Source: Leifsonia sp. PS1209 (GTDB lineage Bacteria; Actinomycetota; Actinomycetes; Actinomycetales; Microbacteriaceae). From it: a DNA stretch of 64,000 nt. Positions 15,750-24,802 of the stretch are shown here, in pieces. The position numbers and the translations under genes are program-made. The stretch spans positions 124,001-188,000 of the forward strand of contig NZ_CP051154.1 in the NCBI RefSeq assembly GCF_012317045.1. The letters run 5' to 3'. Within the stretch, counting starts at the first letter, position 1; each line of letters opens with the position of its first letter. Under the pieces are notes generated by a model. The model made no database searches. It was given only the letters and a program-made list of their open reading frames with translations, and was not told the DNA's origin.

Positions 15750-17555
15750 CTAGAACGGCCAGATGAGCGGGACGAGGAAGACAGCGGCGGCGAGGAAGAG
15801 GGCGACGAGGGCGAGGCCGTAGCGCCAGTAGTCGCCGAAGCGCAGGCCGGCCGGTCCCATGATCATGAAGTTGGCCGGAGTCGCGACCGGGGTGAGGAAC
15901 GCGGCGGCGCAGACCACGGCGACGGCCATCAGGAAAGGAAGGGGGGAGACGCCGAGCTCCCCGGCGACGGAGACGGCGATCGGAGCGATGATGAGCGCCG
16001 TGGCCGTGTTGCTGATCAGCTGGCCGAAGATGAGCGCCACCACGCACAGCGACGCCAGCACCAGCAGAGGGCCGTACCTCCCGACCGCGGAGACCAGGCC
16101 GTTGGCGATCAGCTCGGCCGCGCCCGTCTTGGTGATGGCCGTCGACATCGGGATCATGCCGCCCACCAGCAGCAGGGTGGTCCACGAGATGGAGCGGTGT
16201 GCGCGCTCGACGGTGACGACGCGGGCGAGCACCATCGCGGCGGCGGCGAGGAGGCCGACCACGGCGGGTGGCACGACGCCGGTGGCCAGTGCGGCCACCA
16301 TCAGCACGAGGACGGCCAGGGCGATCCAGGCCCGGGCGCCGAGCGGGGCGGCCTGCCTGCGCAGCTGGTCCGGTTCGTCGACGACGAGCACTGCCGGGTC
16401 GGCGAGGTTGAGGTCGAGCTTGTCCCAGCGGCCCTGCACCAGGAGGGTGTCGCCCGATTCGAGCACGATGGTCTGCGCGTCGATCGGCTCGCCGGAGCGC
16501 TGCACGGCCAGGATGACGAGGTCGCCGCTCTCGGTGACCATCCCCGGGAACACGGTCTCGCCGACCATGCTCGACCGCGGGGCGACGACCACCTCCGCCA
16601 CACCGTACGTGGAGTCGATGAGCGCGTCCGTGCGCCCGAGCGCGCCGTTGACGCCCAGGCCCGCGAGCTTGTTGTCGTGTTTCAGGATGCGGATGCTCGC
16701 GGTGTCACCGCGGAGCAGCAGGCGGTCGCCGGGGCGTACGACGTCCCCGGCCGGGCGGTGGTCCGTGCCCTGCACGGCGATCAGCTGCACGGCCGACTGG
16801 TCGCCGAGGCTGAGCGTCGCCGTCGGGCGGCCGATCAGGGGAGAGCCGCCGCGCACCCGTACCCTGGCGAACGGCTGCGGGGACGCGTACTCGCCGAGCA
16901 GCGTCCTGGCGTGGTCGCTCAGGTCGCGTGGCATGGTCGCCGGGCGGCGATCCGGGATGAGCCAGCGGCCGAACAGCACGGTGATGAGCACCGTGCCGAC
17001 CACCAGCACGGCGCCGATGGCGGTGAAGTCGAAGAAGCCGAACCCTCCGTGCCCGGTGGTCGCCGCCAGTTCGGAGATGATGACGTTGACCGGGCTGCCG
17101 GTGAGGGTGAGCAGCGAACCGGCGTGGGCGCCGAACGCGAGCGGCAGCAGCAGGCGCGATGGGGCGACAGAGATCCGGGAGGCGACGACCACCACGACGG
17201 GCAACAGGGCGGCGACCGCGCCGTTCACGCTGATCAGGGCGGACAGCAGGGCGACCACGAGCATCACGAGCACGGTCAGCACCGCCGTCTTGGTGCCGCC
17301 GCGGGCCACGAGCTGCTGCCCGGCCCATCCGGTGAGTCCGGAGGCGTCGAGCCCTTCGGCGACCACGAACAGTGCGGCGATCAGCACGACGGCTGGATCG
17401 GCGAATCCGGCGAACGCCTCGTGCAGGTCGAGGATGCCCGTGGCCAGGAGCGCGAGTGCCGCGCCGACCGCCACGAGCCCCGTCGGAACCTTGCCGCTCA
17501 CGAAGGCGACCACGGTGACGCCGAGGATCACCATCGTCACCGCGATGTCGTTCAC
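15750..17555 (-). CDS. SLC13-type anion transporter with two RCK_C (TrkA-C) domains
   Basis: 601 residues, GTG start. Two halves of membrane helices (about 1-200 and 410-600) flank a cytoplasmic insert. The insert holds two regulator domains, ARVRVRGGSPLIGR to LLLRGD (about 215-285) and VAEVVVAPRSSMVGE to LLVQGRWD (about 310-380). The motifs GSPVNVIISE and ISNTATALIIAP are the twin Ser-Asn-Thr-type hairpins that bind sodium and anion in this family. Likely substrate: sulfate or a dicarboxylate. Confidence 0.85.
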   Translation of the reverse strand: MNDIAVTMVILGVTVVAFVSGKVPTGLVAVGAALALLATGILDLHEAFAGFADPAVVLIAALFVVAEGLDASGLTGWAGQQLVARGGTKTAVLTVLVMLVVALLSALISVNGAVAALLPVVVVVASRISVAPSRLLLPLAFGAHAGSLLTLTGSPVNVIISELAATTGHGGFGFFDFTAIGAVLVVGTVLITVLFGRWLIPDRRPATMPRDLSDHARTLLGEYASPQPFARVRVRGGSPLIGRPTATLSLGDQSAVQLIAVQGTDHRPAGDVVRPGDRLLLRGDTASIRILKHDNKLAGLGVNGALGRTDALIDSTYGVAEVVVAPRSSMVGETVFPGMVTESGDLVILAVQRSGEPIDAQTIVLESGDTLLVQGRWDKLDLNLADPAVLVVDEPDQLRRQAAPLGARAWIALAVLVLMVAALATGVVPPAVVGLLAAAAMVLARVVTVERAHRSISWTTLLLVGGMIPMSTAITKTGAAELIANGLVSAVGRYGPLLVLASLCVVALIFGQLISNTATALIIAPIAVSVAGELGVSPLPFLMAVAVVCAAAFLTPVATPANFMIMGPAGLRFGDYWRYGLALVALFLAAAVFLVPLIWPF

Positions 17556-17587
17556 ACCCTGACCATACTGCCCGCCCCCGCCCCCGC

Positions 17588-17601
17588 AAATGCATGCATT
17601 T
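17588..17601. promoter_or_regulatory. Perfect palindrome AAATGCATGCATTT
   Basis: A 14-bp perfect palindrome about 32 bp upstream of the SLC13 start, in a GC-rich 100-bp gap. Position suits an operator for that gene. Beside it at 17640-17659 is a run of CAGCT direct repeats leading to the RidA stop codon. Confidence 0.45.
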
Positions 17602-17656
17602 CAGCCGGGCGCGGACCGGGCCGGGGGCGGGACGGGTCAGGTCAGCTCAGCTCAGC

Positions 17657-18061
17657 TCAGGCGAGGACGGCGAGCGCGTCGATCTCGACGAGCATCTCGG
17701 CGCGGGGGAGCCCGGTGAAGACGGTGGTGCGGGCCGGGAGGACGCCGGAGGCGACGCGCGGGGCGATGAAGGCGCCGAATGCGTCGTTCATCGCGGCGAA
17801 GTCGTCGCGGGTGGTGAGGTAGACGCGCAGCATCATCACGTCGTCGAAGGTCGCGCCGCCCGCCGCCAGGATCGCCTCGACGTTCTGCAGCGTGCGGGTG
17901 GTCTGCGCGGCCACGTCGCCGGGGAAGAGGTATTCGTTCGTCGCAGGGTCGACGGGACCCTGGCCGGAGACCTGCACGAACGGGCCGCGCTTCACCCCCT
18001 GCGAGAAGGTGTGCGCCGGGGCGGGGGCGTCGGTGGTGGAGATCGCGGTGCGGTCAGTCAT
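17657..18061 (-). CDS. RidA-family enamine/imine deaminase
   Basis: 134 residues from ATG 18061, with GAAAGGA five bases upstream; the start overlaps the end of the IclR gene by 8 nt. Family blocks: SQGVKRGPFVQVSGQGP, QTTRTLQNVEAILAAGG, MLRVYLT and the Arg in ARTTVFTG that binds the carboxylate. RidA proteins hydrolyse 2-aminoacrylate-like enamines released by PLP dehydratases. A PLP dehydratase-like gene lies just across the divergent promoter, so the pairing makes chemical sense. Confidence 0.88.
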   Translation of the reverse strand: MTDRTAISTTDAPAPAHTFSQGVKRGPFVQVSGQGPVDPATNEYLFPGDVAAQTTRTLQNVEAILAAGGATFDDVMMLRVYLTTRDDFAAMNDAFGAFIAPRVASGVLPARTTVFTGLPRAEMLVEIDALAVLA

Positions 18062-18857
18062 CGGTGTCCTTTCGAGACGGTCGAGATGGGGTGGTCGGAG
18101 GAAGGAAAGGGGAATCGCCGGTGAAGCCGAGCTCCGCCGAGATGCGGTCGGTCGCGTCGTGCAGCGCAGGAAGCAGGCCGAGGACGCCCTCGTACGGCAG
18201 CACGACATTCGGCACGGAGACGGATACAGCGGCCGCGATGCGCCCGTCCGCGCCGAACACCGGGGCGCCGACGCAGTTCATGAACGTCTCGTGCTCCTCG
18301 TGGTCCTGCGCCCAGCCGCGTTCTGCGCTGCGGCGCACCTCGTCGATCAGCTCGGCGGCCGACCCGATGGTGTTGCCGGTGAAGCGCTCGAAGTCGACCG
18401 TGGATGCGACGCGCGCCAGCTCGGCATCGTCCAGCCCGCCGAGCAGCACCTTGGCCACCGCCGTGGCGTGCAGCGCGGCCGGCAGCCCCACCCGCGAGTA
18501 CATCCGCAGCGGCTGCCGGGATTCGACCTTGTCGATGTAGGTCACCGTCCCGCCGTCGTATGCGGCGAGGTGCACGGTCTGGCCGGTGGCGGCGCCGAGC
18601 GCGCGCAGCACCGGGGAGGCCACGCCCCGCACATCCCGGGTGTCGAGCGCGGTCTGCGCCAGCGTGAACACCGTCGAGCCGACGTGGTAGCGGTACTCGG
18701 AGTCGCGGGTGACGTACCCGTGCTCTTCGAGCGTCCTGAGCAGCCGGAGCACCGTGGTCTTGTGCACGCCGACAGCCTCGGCGAGGGCGTCGAGCGTCCG
18801 GGTGCCGTTCGAGACGAGGTCCAGCAGGTCGAGAGCGCGGGAGAGGGACTGGCTCAC
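18054..18857 (-). CDS. IclR-family transcriptional regulator
   Basis: 267 residues from GTG 18857, overlapping the kinase stop (GTGA). The N-terminal winged helix reads LSRALDLLDLV to ALAEAVGVHKTTVLRLLRTLEEHGYV. The C-terminal effector domain has HLAAYDGGTVTYIDKVES, LPAALHATAVAKVLL and the closing SVSVPN. IclR proteins respond to small organic acids such as keto-deoxy sugar acids. It likely controls both divergent operons through the repeats at 19965-19991. Confidence 0.88.
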   Translation of the reverse strand: MSQSLSRALDLLDLVSNGTRTLDALAEAVGVHKTTVLRLLRTLEEHGYVTRDSEYRYHVGSTVFTLAQTALDTRDVRGVASPVLRALGAATGQTVHLAAYDGGTVTYIDKVESRQPLRMYSRVGLPAALHATAVAKVLLGGLDDAELARVASTVDFERFTGNTIGSAAELIDEVRRSAERGWAQDHEEHETFMNCVGAPVFGADGRIAAAVSVSVPNVVLPYEGVLGLLPALHDATDRISAELGFTGDSPFLPPTTPSRPSRKDTDD

Positions 18858-19867
18858 GACGACGTCCGCCAGGGGATGTCGCCGGGATGCACGTGCCACG
18901 CCGACCAGGTGGCGTCCGGTGCGTCCGCGAGCAGGTCGCGCTCTCGCGCATCCGGGACCGTCAGCGGGCGGTCGCCGTGGCCGATCAGCGTCAGCGCCGC
19001 GAGGGCGTGGCCGAGCCGCAGGCACGCGGCGGCCGACCTGCCCTCGGAGAGCCCGGCGAGGTAGCCGGCGGCGAAGGCATCGCCCGCCCCGACCGGCTCG
19101 ACCACCTCGACCGTGAGGCAGGCGACGTGCGTCTCCTCCCCCTCCCGCAGGTAGCTGGATGCGCGGCGAGAGTCGTCTTTGAGCACCACCCGTTCGAGCA
19201 GTGGATGCGCGTCGAACAGCCGCTGCGGGTCGCTGTGCCCGAAATATGCCTCCGCCTCGTCCGCGCCGACGAACAGCGTCCCGGCTTGCCCGACGAGCGC
19301 GTCGAGCGGCGCCGTGTCCCTGCCGTGCCAGAGCCGCGGCCGGTGGTTGAGGTCGACGCTGATGGTGGTGGCCGGCCCCGTCGTCTCGCGGAGGGACGCG
19401 ACCGCCTGAGCTGCGCTGTCCGAGATGGCGGCGGTGATGCCGCTAGTGTGCACGATGGCGGCGTCGCGGAGAATGCTCGCCGCCGGGTCTGCCGCGAGGG
19501 TGCCCGGCCCGATGGCGGACGCGGCGGACCCGCTGCGGTAGTAGTGCATCCTGGTGCCTGCCCCGTGCGGGCCGCTTGTGGTCTCTTTGACGTAGATGCC
19601 GGTCGGGCGGCTGTCGTCCGTCTCGACCGCGGACAGGTCGAGGCCGGCGTCGGTCGCGGTGGCGCGGATGCGCTCGCCGAAGCCGTCGTCGCCGAGGCGC
19701 GAGATCCACGCGGTGGGGATGCCCATCCTGGCGAGGGAGGTGGCGACGTTGAACTCGGCCCCGCCGACGTCGGAGCCGAACGTCTCCGCCTCGGCAAGCG
19801 GCCGGTGCGCGTCCGGGTAGAGGACGACCATGGCCTCTCCGATGGTCACCAGTCTGCCCACGCGCAC
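18854..19867 (-). CDS. PfkB-family kinase, probable 2-keto-3-deoxygluconate kinase
   Basis: 337 residues from GTG 19867; GTG 19861, with GAGG five bases upstream, is an attractive alternative. The N-terminal TIGEAMVVLYPD and VGGAEFNVATSLARMG, and the C-terminal PVGAGDAFAAGYLAGL with the catalytic Asp, mark the ribokinase fold. The YVKETT/RMHYYRSGSAA region is typical of KdgK. Predicted reaction: 2-keto-3-deoxygluconate plus ATP to KDPG, the substrate of the aldolase encoded in the divergent operon. Confidence 0.82.
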   Translation of the reverse strand: MRVGRLVTIGEAMVVLYPDAHRPLAEAETFGSDVGGAEFNVATSLARMGIPTAWISRLGDDGFGERIRATATDAGLDLSAVETDDSRPTGIYVKETTSGPHGAGTRMHYYRSGSAASAIGPGTLAADPAASILRDAAIVHTSGITAAISDSAAQAVASLRETTGPATTISVDLNHRPRLWHGRDTAPLDALVGQAGTLFVGADEAEAYFGHSDPQRLFDAHPLLERVVLKDDSRRASSYLREGEETHVACLTVEVVEPVGAGDAFAAGYLAGLSEGRSAAACLRLGHALAALTLIGHGDRPLTVPDARERDLLADAPDATWSAWHVHPGDIPWRTSS

Positions 19868-19964
19868 CTCGTCTCGTGTCGTCCCGTGCCGTCTGGGATG
19901 GTCGGCGCTGCGCCGGGGTTTCGCCGGGGATGGTCGTCATGCTAGAACAGGGAGAACAGTTTAT

Positions 19965-19991
19965 GCAATCTACGTTGCGCTCTGTGCAACG
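19965..19991. promoter_or_regulatory. Half-site array, probable IclR operator
   Basis: Three alternating half-sites GCAA, TTGC, GCAA lie within GCAATCTACGTTGC and CGTTGCGCTCTGTGCAACG (19973-19991; arms CGTTGC/GCAACG, 7-bp centre). They sit directly before the ribosome site of the dehydratase-like gene and in the only spacer between the two divergent operons. This suits an IclR dimer-of-dimers site. Confidence 0.55.
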
Positions 19992-20003
19992 CGAAGGAGT
20001 CGT

Positions 20004-21254
20004 GTGCTCGCCAGCAAGGCCATGCCGCTCGCATACACCGCGGACGAGGTCGCCGCGCTCGCCGAGCGCCGCCCGCCGCTGACCGACTTCCCCACGCCGC
20101 TCGTCACGGTGAGCGAGGCCGCCGTGCAGCACAACCTCGACACGATGGCCGCCTGGTGCGCGGCGGCCGGAGTGGGCATCGCCCCGCACGGCAAGACCAC
20201 GATGAACCGCGACCTCTGGCAGCGCCAGCTCGACGCCGGCGCCTGGGGAATCACGGTCGCCACCCCGTGGCAGCTGTCGGTCGCCCTCGAGTGGAACATC
20301 CCGCGCGTGCTGCTCGCCAACGCCCTGGTGCAACCGGATGCGCTGCGTTTCGTGGCTCCGCACGCCGAGCGGGTGCTGGTGTGGGCGGACTCGGTGCGCG
20401 CGGTGGAGATCATGGATGCCGTGCTGGCGACGGCGGACGACCGAACCTCGCCGCTCGGGGTGCTGGTCGAGCTCGGCGCTCCGGGAGGGCGCACCGGGGC
20501 GCGCAGCGTGGAGGACGCGCTGGCCGTGGCCGAGGCGGTCGCCGCATCCGCGAGCCTGCGGCTGGCGGGGGTTGCCGGGTACGAGGGCGCTCTCGCGCAC
20601 GACGGCACGGACGCCGCGCTCGGGGTCGTGCGTTCCTACCTCCAGCGGATGCTCGCCCTGCACGACGCGATCGAGGCCGCCGGGCTTTACCCGGACGACG
20701 CCCCGACGATTCTCACGGCGGGCGGCAGCGCATACTTCGACGTGGTCGCCGAGGTGCTCGCGCCCCGCCGCGACCTGGCCGGGGAGCGCGGGCGGGCGGT
20801 CGACGTGCTGCTGCGCTCCGGCGCGTACATCACCCACGACGACGGCTTCTACAGCGGCATCACTCCGCTCGGCCGCGGCCCGGGGGGTGAGTTCCGTTCG
20901 GCGATCCACGGCTGGGCGACCGTCGTCTCCCGTCCGGAGCCCGGCCTGGTGCTGGTGGATGCGGGCAAGCGCGACTTCCCGTACGACGAGGGGCTGCCGG
21001 TGCCGCAGGCACTTCGACGGTTCGGCGAGCGCACCGTGACCCGGTTCCCCGACGCCATCGCCACCGCGATGAACGACCAGCACACCTTCGTGCGCGTCCC
21101 GGAGTCGGCGGTTGTCGAGGTGGGCGACGTGATCCGCTTCGGCCTCTCGCACCCGTGCACCACCTTCGACAAATGGCGGGCGCTGCCGGTGCTGGACGAC
21201 GTCACGGCGGAGATGCCGCATGTCATCGGCCTGCTGGAGACAGCGTTCGGCTGA
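20004..21254 (+). CDS. PLP- and zinc-dependent D-amino-acid dehydratase/aldolase-like (DSD/D-TA family)
   Basis: 416 residues from GTG 20004, four bases after a perfect GAAGGAG; an ATG at 20022 has no ribosome site. It has an alanine-racemase-like PLP barrel with the Schiff-base Lys64 in PHGKTTM, and a C-terminal domain carrying His383-x-Cys385 (SHPCTTFDKW), the zinc pair of D-serine dehydratase and D-threonine aldolase. Given KDG kinase, KDPG aldolase and a deacylase next door, dehydration of D-glucosaminate to 2-keto-3-deoxygluconate plus ammonia is a good hypothesis. D-serine/D-threonine catabolism is the main alternative. Confidence 0.8.
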   Translation: MLASKAMPLAYTADEVAALAERRPPLTDFPTPLVTVSEAAVQHNLDTMAAWCAAAGVGIAPHGKTTMNRDLWQRQLDAGAWGITVATPWQLSVALEWNIPRVLLANALVQPDALRFVAPHAERVLVWADSVRAVEIMDAVLATADDRTSPLGVLVELGAPGGRTGARSVEDALAVAEAVAASASLRLAGVAGYEGALAHDGTDAALGVVRSYLQRMLALHDAIEAAGLYPDDAPTILTAGGSAYFDVVAEVLAPRRDLAGERGRAVDVLLRSGAYITHDDGFYSGITPLGRGPGGEFRSAIHGWATVVSRPEPGLVLVDAGKRDFPYDEGLPVPQALRRFGERTVTRFPDAIATAMNDQHTFVRVPESAVVEVGDVIRFGLSHPCTTFDKWRALPVLDDVTAEMPHVIGLLETAFG

Positions 21255-21340
21255 CCCCGCCCCGTCACAGCGGCCACCGAGGACCCGCGCTTCCGCCGCC
21301 ACCCAGCCACCGACCAACCGACCACCCAGCGCAGGAGCCC

Positions 21341-21988
21341 ATGAGCCACACCGACCCCGCCCTCCTCGTCACCCTCCGTGCCGACCGCGCCATCACCGTC
21401 GTCCGCGCCCCGCGCATCGACGACCCCTCCGCGCTCTGCGCCGCCCTGGCCTCCGGGGGCATCCGCGCCGTCGAGTTCACCTTCACCACCCCGGGCGTCG
21501 AGCGGATCGTCGCCGAGGCCGCAGCGGCCGCGTCCGGGCACGGAGCGCTGGTGGGGGCCGGAACCGTCACCGACGAGGCGAAGGCCGAGGCCGCCATCGC
21601 CGCCGGAGCGCGCTTCATCGTGACCCCCGGCCTGCACGACGGGGTCGCGGCGATCTGCCGCGAGGCGGGCATCCCGTTCCTACTGGGCGCGCTGACCCCG
21701 ACCGAGGTGATGCGCGCCGTCGAGGCCGGAGCCGCCGCGGTGAAGATCTTCCCGGCGACACTCGTCGGCCCCGGCTACCTGAAAGACCTCGGCGGCCCGT
21801 TCCCCGGCGTCGAGTTCGTGCCGTCCGGCGGCCTGCGTGCCGACAACGCGGCCGCGTGGGTGCAGGCGGGGGCGCTCGCCGTCACCGCTGGATCGAGCGT
21901 GGTCTCCGCCGCGACCATCGAGGCCGCCGACTGGGATGCGATCACCGAGCGGGCGGCGGAGTTCCGGGCGGCGGCACTCCGGCCGTGA
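21341..21988 (+). CDS. eda: KDPG (2-keto-3-deoxy-6-phosphogluconate) aldolase
   Basis: 215 residues, GCAGGAG just before ATG. Class I aldolase barrel with Glu45 in VEFTFTT, the loop VGAGTV, TPGLHD and Schiff-base Lys135 in VKIFPAT. It would split KDPG to pyruvate and glyceraldehyde 3-phosphate. It lies between the dehydratase-like and deacylase genes and completes a route with the divergent PfkB kinase. A KDPGal specificity cannot be excluded. Confidence 0.88.
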   Translation: MSHTDPALLVTLRADRAITVVRAPRIDDPSALCAALASGGIRAVEFTFTTPGVERIVAEAAAAASGHGALVGAGTVTDEAKAEAAIAAGARFIVTPGLHDGVAAICREAGIPFLLGALTPTEVMRAVEAGAAAVKIFPATLVGPGYLKDLGGPFPGVEFVPSGGLRADNAAAWVQAGALAVTAGSSVVSAATIEAADWDAITERAAEFRAAALRP

Positions 21989-23622
21989 GCGGGGAAGCCG
22001 CGCCCGGCGCATCCACTGGCGCATCCACTCTCCTCCGCGGCGGCCTGGTGCTCGATGGGTCCGGCAGCCCCGGCCGGGTCGCCGACGTGCTGCTGCACGG
22101 CGACAGGATCGCGGAGGTCGGCCGGCACCTCACCGCTCCCGGCGCCCGCATCATCGACGCATCCGGGCTGGCCGTCGCGCCCGGCTTCATCGACATGCAC
22201 GCGCACTCCGACCTCGCCGTGCTCACCGACAGCGCGCACCTCGCCAAGGTCTCGCAGGGCGTCACGACCGAGGTTCTCGGCCAGGACGGCCTCTCCTACG
22301 TCCCGGCGACTGACGAGACGATGCCGATCCTGCGCGAGCAGCTGGCCGGCTGGAACGGCGTCCCGGACGGCCTCGATTTCTCCTGGCGCAGTGTCGCGGA
22401 CTACCTCGCGGCCGTGGATGCACGCGGCACCGCCGCGAACGTCGCCTACCTGATCCCGCAGGGCTCGGTCCGCATGGCCGTCGTCGGCACCGAGAACCGC
22501 CGGGCCACCCCCGCCGAGCTGGACGGCATGCGCGCCATCGTCGCCGCCGGGATGCGCGACGGAGCGTTCGGCCTGTCCTCCGGCCTCACCTATGTGCCCG
22601 GGATGTTCGCCGACAGCGCCGAGCTCGCCGCCCTCTGCGCCGTCGTCGCCGAGCACGGCGGCTTCTACGCGCCGCACCAGCGCTCGTACGGCGCTGGAGC
22701 GCTCGACGCCTACGCCGAGATGGTCGCCATCGCCCGCGACACGGGATGCGCGCTCCATCTCACCCACGCGACGATGAACTTCGGCGTCAACCGCGGGAGG
22801 GCGGGCGACCTGATCGACCTGATCGACGGCGCCATCGCCGACAGCGTCGACCTCACCATCGACACATACCCATACCTCGCGGGCTCCACCACGCTCGCCG
22901 CGCTGCTGCCCAGCTGGTCGGCGGTCGGCGGCCCGGAGGCGACCATCGCCCGCCTCGCCGACCCCGCCGTCCGGTCGCGCGTCGCCCACGAACTGGACGT
23001 GCTCGGCACGGACGGCTGCCACGGCGTGCCCGTCGACTGGGCCACCATCGAGATCTCCGGTGTGCGCGACCCCGCGCTCTCCGCTGCGGTCGGCCGCACC
23101 GTCGCCGCCATCGCCGCCGACCAGGGCGTCCCGCCCACCGAGGCGTACTTCGACCTGCTCGTCGCCGACCGGCTCGGCACGAGCATCCTGCAGCACGTCG
23201 GAGACGAGCAGAACGTCCGCACGATGATGCGCCACCCCCGGCACACCGGAGGAAGCGACGGCATCCTGGTCGGCGCGAAGCCGCATCCACGCTCGTGGGG
23301 CACGTTCCCGCGCTACCTCGGCCACTACGTGCGGGAGGAGGGCGTGCTCACCCTCGAAGACGCGATCGTGCACCTCTCCGCCCGCCCGGCCGCACGGCTG
23401 GGGCTGACCGACCGCGGGCGGATCGCGCCCGGGATGGTTGCCGACCTGGTGCTCTTCGACCCGGCCACCGTGACCGACCGCGCGACCTACGCGGAGCCGC
23501 GGAGTCAAGCAGCGGGCATCCCGTGGGTGTTCGTCGCGGGGCGGCCGGTGATGGCTGACGGGATGCGCACCGGCGAGACGCCGGGTCGTGCCCTGCGGAA
23601 GGGCACGACCGCAGCTCGCTGA
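21985..23622 (+). CDS. N-acyl-D-amino-acid deacylase family amidohydrolase
   Basis: 545 residues from GTG 21985, overlapping the aldolase stop (GTGA). Metal ligands are visible as HAHSD (His72, His74). HLTHA and the late GSDGILVG (catalytic Asp) are also present. The position that is Cys in characterised D-aminoacylases (NCG) is Gln-Asp-Gly here (GQDGLS, 100-102), marking a different subgroup. Predicted role: removal of an N-acyl group from a D-configured amino acid or amino-sugar acid, the first step of the local pathway. Confidence 0.85.
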   Translation: MSGEAAPGASTGASTLLRGGLVLDGSGSPGRVADVLLHGDRIAEVGRHLTAPGARIIDASGLAVAPGFIDMHAHSDLAVLTDSAHLAKVSQGVTTEVLGQDGLSYVPATDETMPILREQLAGWNGVPDGLDFSWRSVADYLAAVDARGTAANVAYLIPQGSVRMAVVGTENRRATPAELDGMRAIVAAGMRDGAFGLSSGLTYVPGMFADSAELAALCAVVAEHGGFYAPHQRSYGAGALDAYAEMVAIARDTGCALHLTHATMNFGVNRGRAGDLIDLIDGAIADSVDLTIDTYPYLAGSTTLAALLPSWSAVGGPEATIARLADPAVRSRVAHELDVLGTDGCHGVPVDWATIEISGVRDPALSAAVGRTVAAIAADQGVPPTEAYFDLLVADRLGTSILQHVGDEQNVRTMMRHPRHTGGSDGILVGAKPHPRSWGTFPRYLGHYVREEGVLTLEDAIVHLSARPAARLGLTDRGRIAPGMVADLVLFDPATVTDRATYAEPRSQAAGIPWVFVAGRPVMADGMRTGETPGRALRKGTTAAR

Positions 23623-23625
23623 CCT

Positions 23626-24786
23626 CTACCTGGCCGACTCCTGCACACCGCGCACCGTCGCGACCAGCGGCGCGAACAGGCGCTCGTCGTCCGTGATCCC
23701 GGTGATCTCGCGCACGATGTCTTCCGCGGTCGCCTCGCGCAGCAGCTGCTGCAGCTCGACGCTCTGGGTGTCCTCCGGCACGTCGAACCGGAGGGCGGCG
23801 CCGACGGCCGTGAGCAGCGCATCCGGGATCCCTCCCGTGTACTGCACGTAGTCGGCGGCCGGGCCGATGAAGCGGTCGTCGCGGCCGAGCTTGCGCAGCG
23901 GCTCGCGGCCGACGCGGGTCACCTCGTCGACCAGGTACGGGTTCGTGAACCTGTCCAGGATCTTCGCCCGGTACGCTGCCAGGTCGGCTGCGTCGAGGCC
24001 GTGTTTGGCCGCCAGCGCCGCCGACGTCTCCTCCAGTGCCGCCTCGGCCGCGGAGCGCACGGCGGGGATCGCGATGGCCTCGCTGATCGTCGTCGCTCCC
24101 GCCAGGAAGCCGGTGTACGCCACCGTCGCGTGCCCGGTGTTCACCGTGAACAGCTTGCGCTCGATGTACGGCGCGAGCGAGTCGACGAAGTGCGCGCCGG
24201 GGATGCTCGGCTCCGCCCCCGCGAACGGGCTGCGGTCGACCACCCACTCGTAGAACGCCTCGACCGTCACGTCGATCCCGGCATCGGGTGCCTGGGCGGG
24301 CACGATGCGGTCGACGGCGGTGTTGGCGAAGATCGCCTTCGCGGCCAGCGCATCCCGGGTCTCGTCGTCCGGCAGGCCGTCGAACAGCTCGGCGGCGAGC
24401 AGGTCGGTCGCGCCGATCGCGTTCTCGCACGCCATCACGGCGAGCCGCGGGGCGTCGTCTGCGCGGGCGGCGAGCCCGGCGGCGATCACCGGCGCGACGA
24501 AGCGCAGGATGCGCGGGCCCACCGCCGTGGTGACGATGTCGGCCGACGCGATCTCCGCGACCAGTGCCGCCTCGTCCGTCGCGCTGTTGATCGCACGGAA
24601 GCCGTCCACCACGGTGGTCTTCGACTGCTCTCCGACCTCGTGGACGCTGTAGGAGTCCGCAGCGGCCAGGGCGTCGATCAGCTCGGCGTTGACATCCGCG
24701 AACACCACCTCGTACCCGGCTTCGTGGAGCAGGAGCCCCACGAAGCCGCGGCCGATGTTGCCCGCACCGAAGTGGACGGCTTTCAT
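23626..24786 (-). CDS. mtlD: Mannitol-1-phosphate 5-dehydrogenase
   Basis: 386 residues. N-terminal [12 protein letters not shown] binds [18 protein letters not shown] and the later [12 protein letters not shown] are family blocks of the long-chain polyol dehydrogenases. It converts mannitol 1-phosphate, the PTS product, to fructose 6-phosphate. Last gene of the mannitol PTS operon, 16 bp after mtlF. GAGGAA precedes its ATG. Confidence 0.93.
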   Translation of the reverse strand: MKAVHFGAGNIGRGFVGLLLHEAGYEVVFADVNAELIDALAAADSYSVHEVGEQSKTTVVDGFRAINSATDEAALVAEIASADIVTTAVGPRILRFVAPVIAAGLAARADDAPRLAVMACENAIGATDLLAAELFDGLPDDETRDALAAKAIFANTAVDRIVPAQAPDAGIDVTVEAFYEWVVDRSPFAGAEPSIPGAHFVDSLAPYIERKLFTVNTGHATVAYTGFLAGATTISEAIAIPAVRSAAEAALEETSAALAAKHGLDAADLAAYRAKILDRFTNPYLVDEVTRVGREPLRKLGRDDRFIGPAADYVQYTGGIPDALLTAVGAALRFDVPEDTQSVELQQLLREATAEDIVREITGITDDERLFAPLVATVRGVQESAR

Positions 24787-24802
24787 GCGTTCCTCACCCG
24801 TC

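Noticed and set aside
17640..17659. CAGCT repeats as a CRISPR or satellite array
   Set aside because: Only a few 5-bp units without spacers; simple slippage sequence at a gene end.
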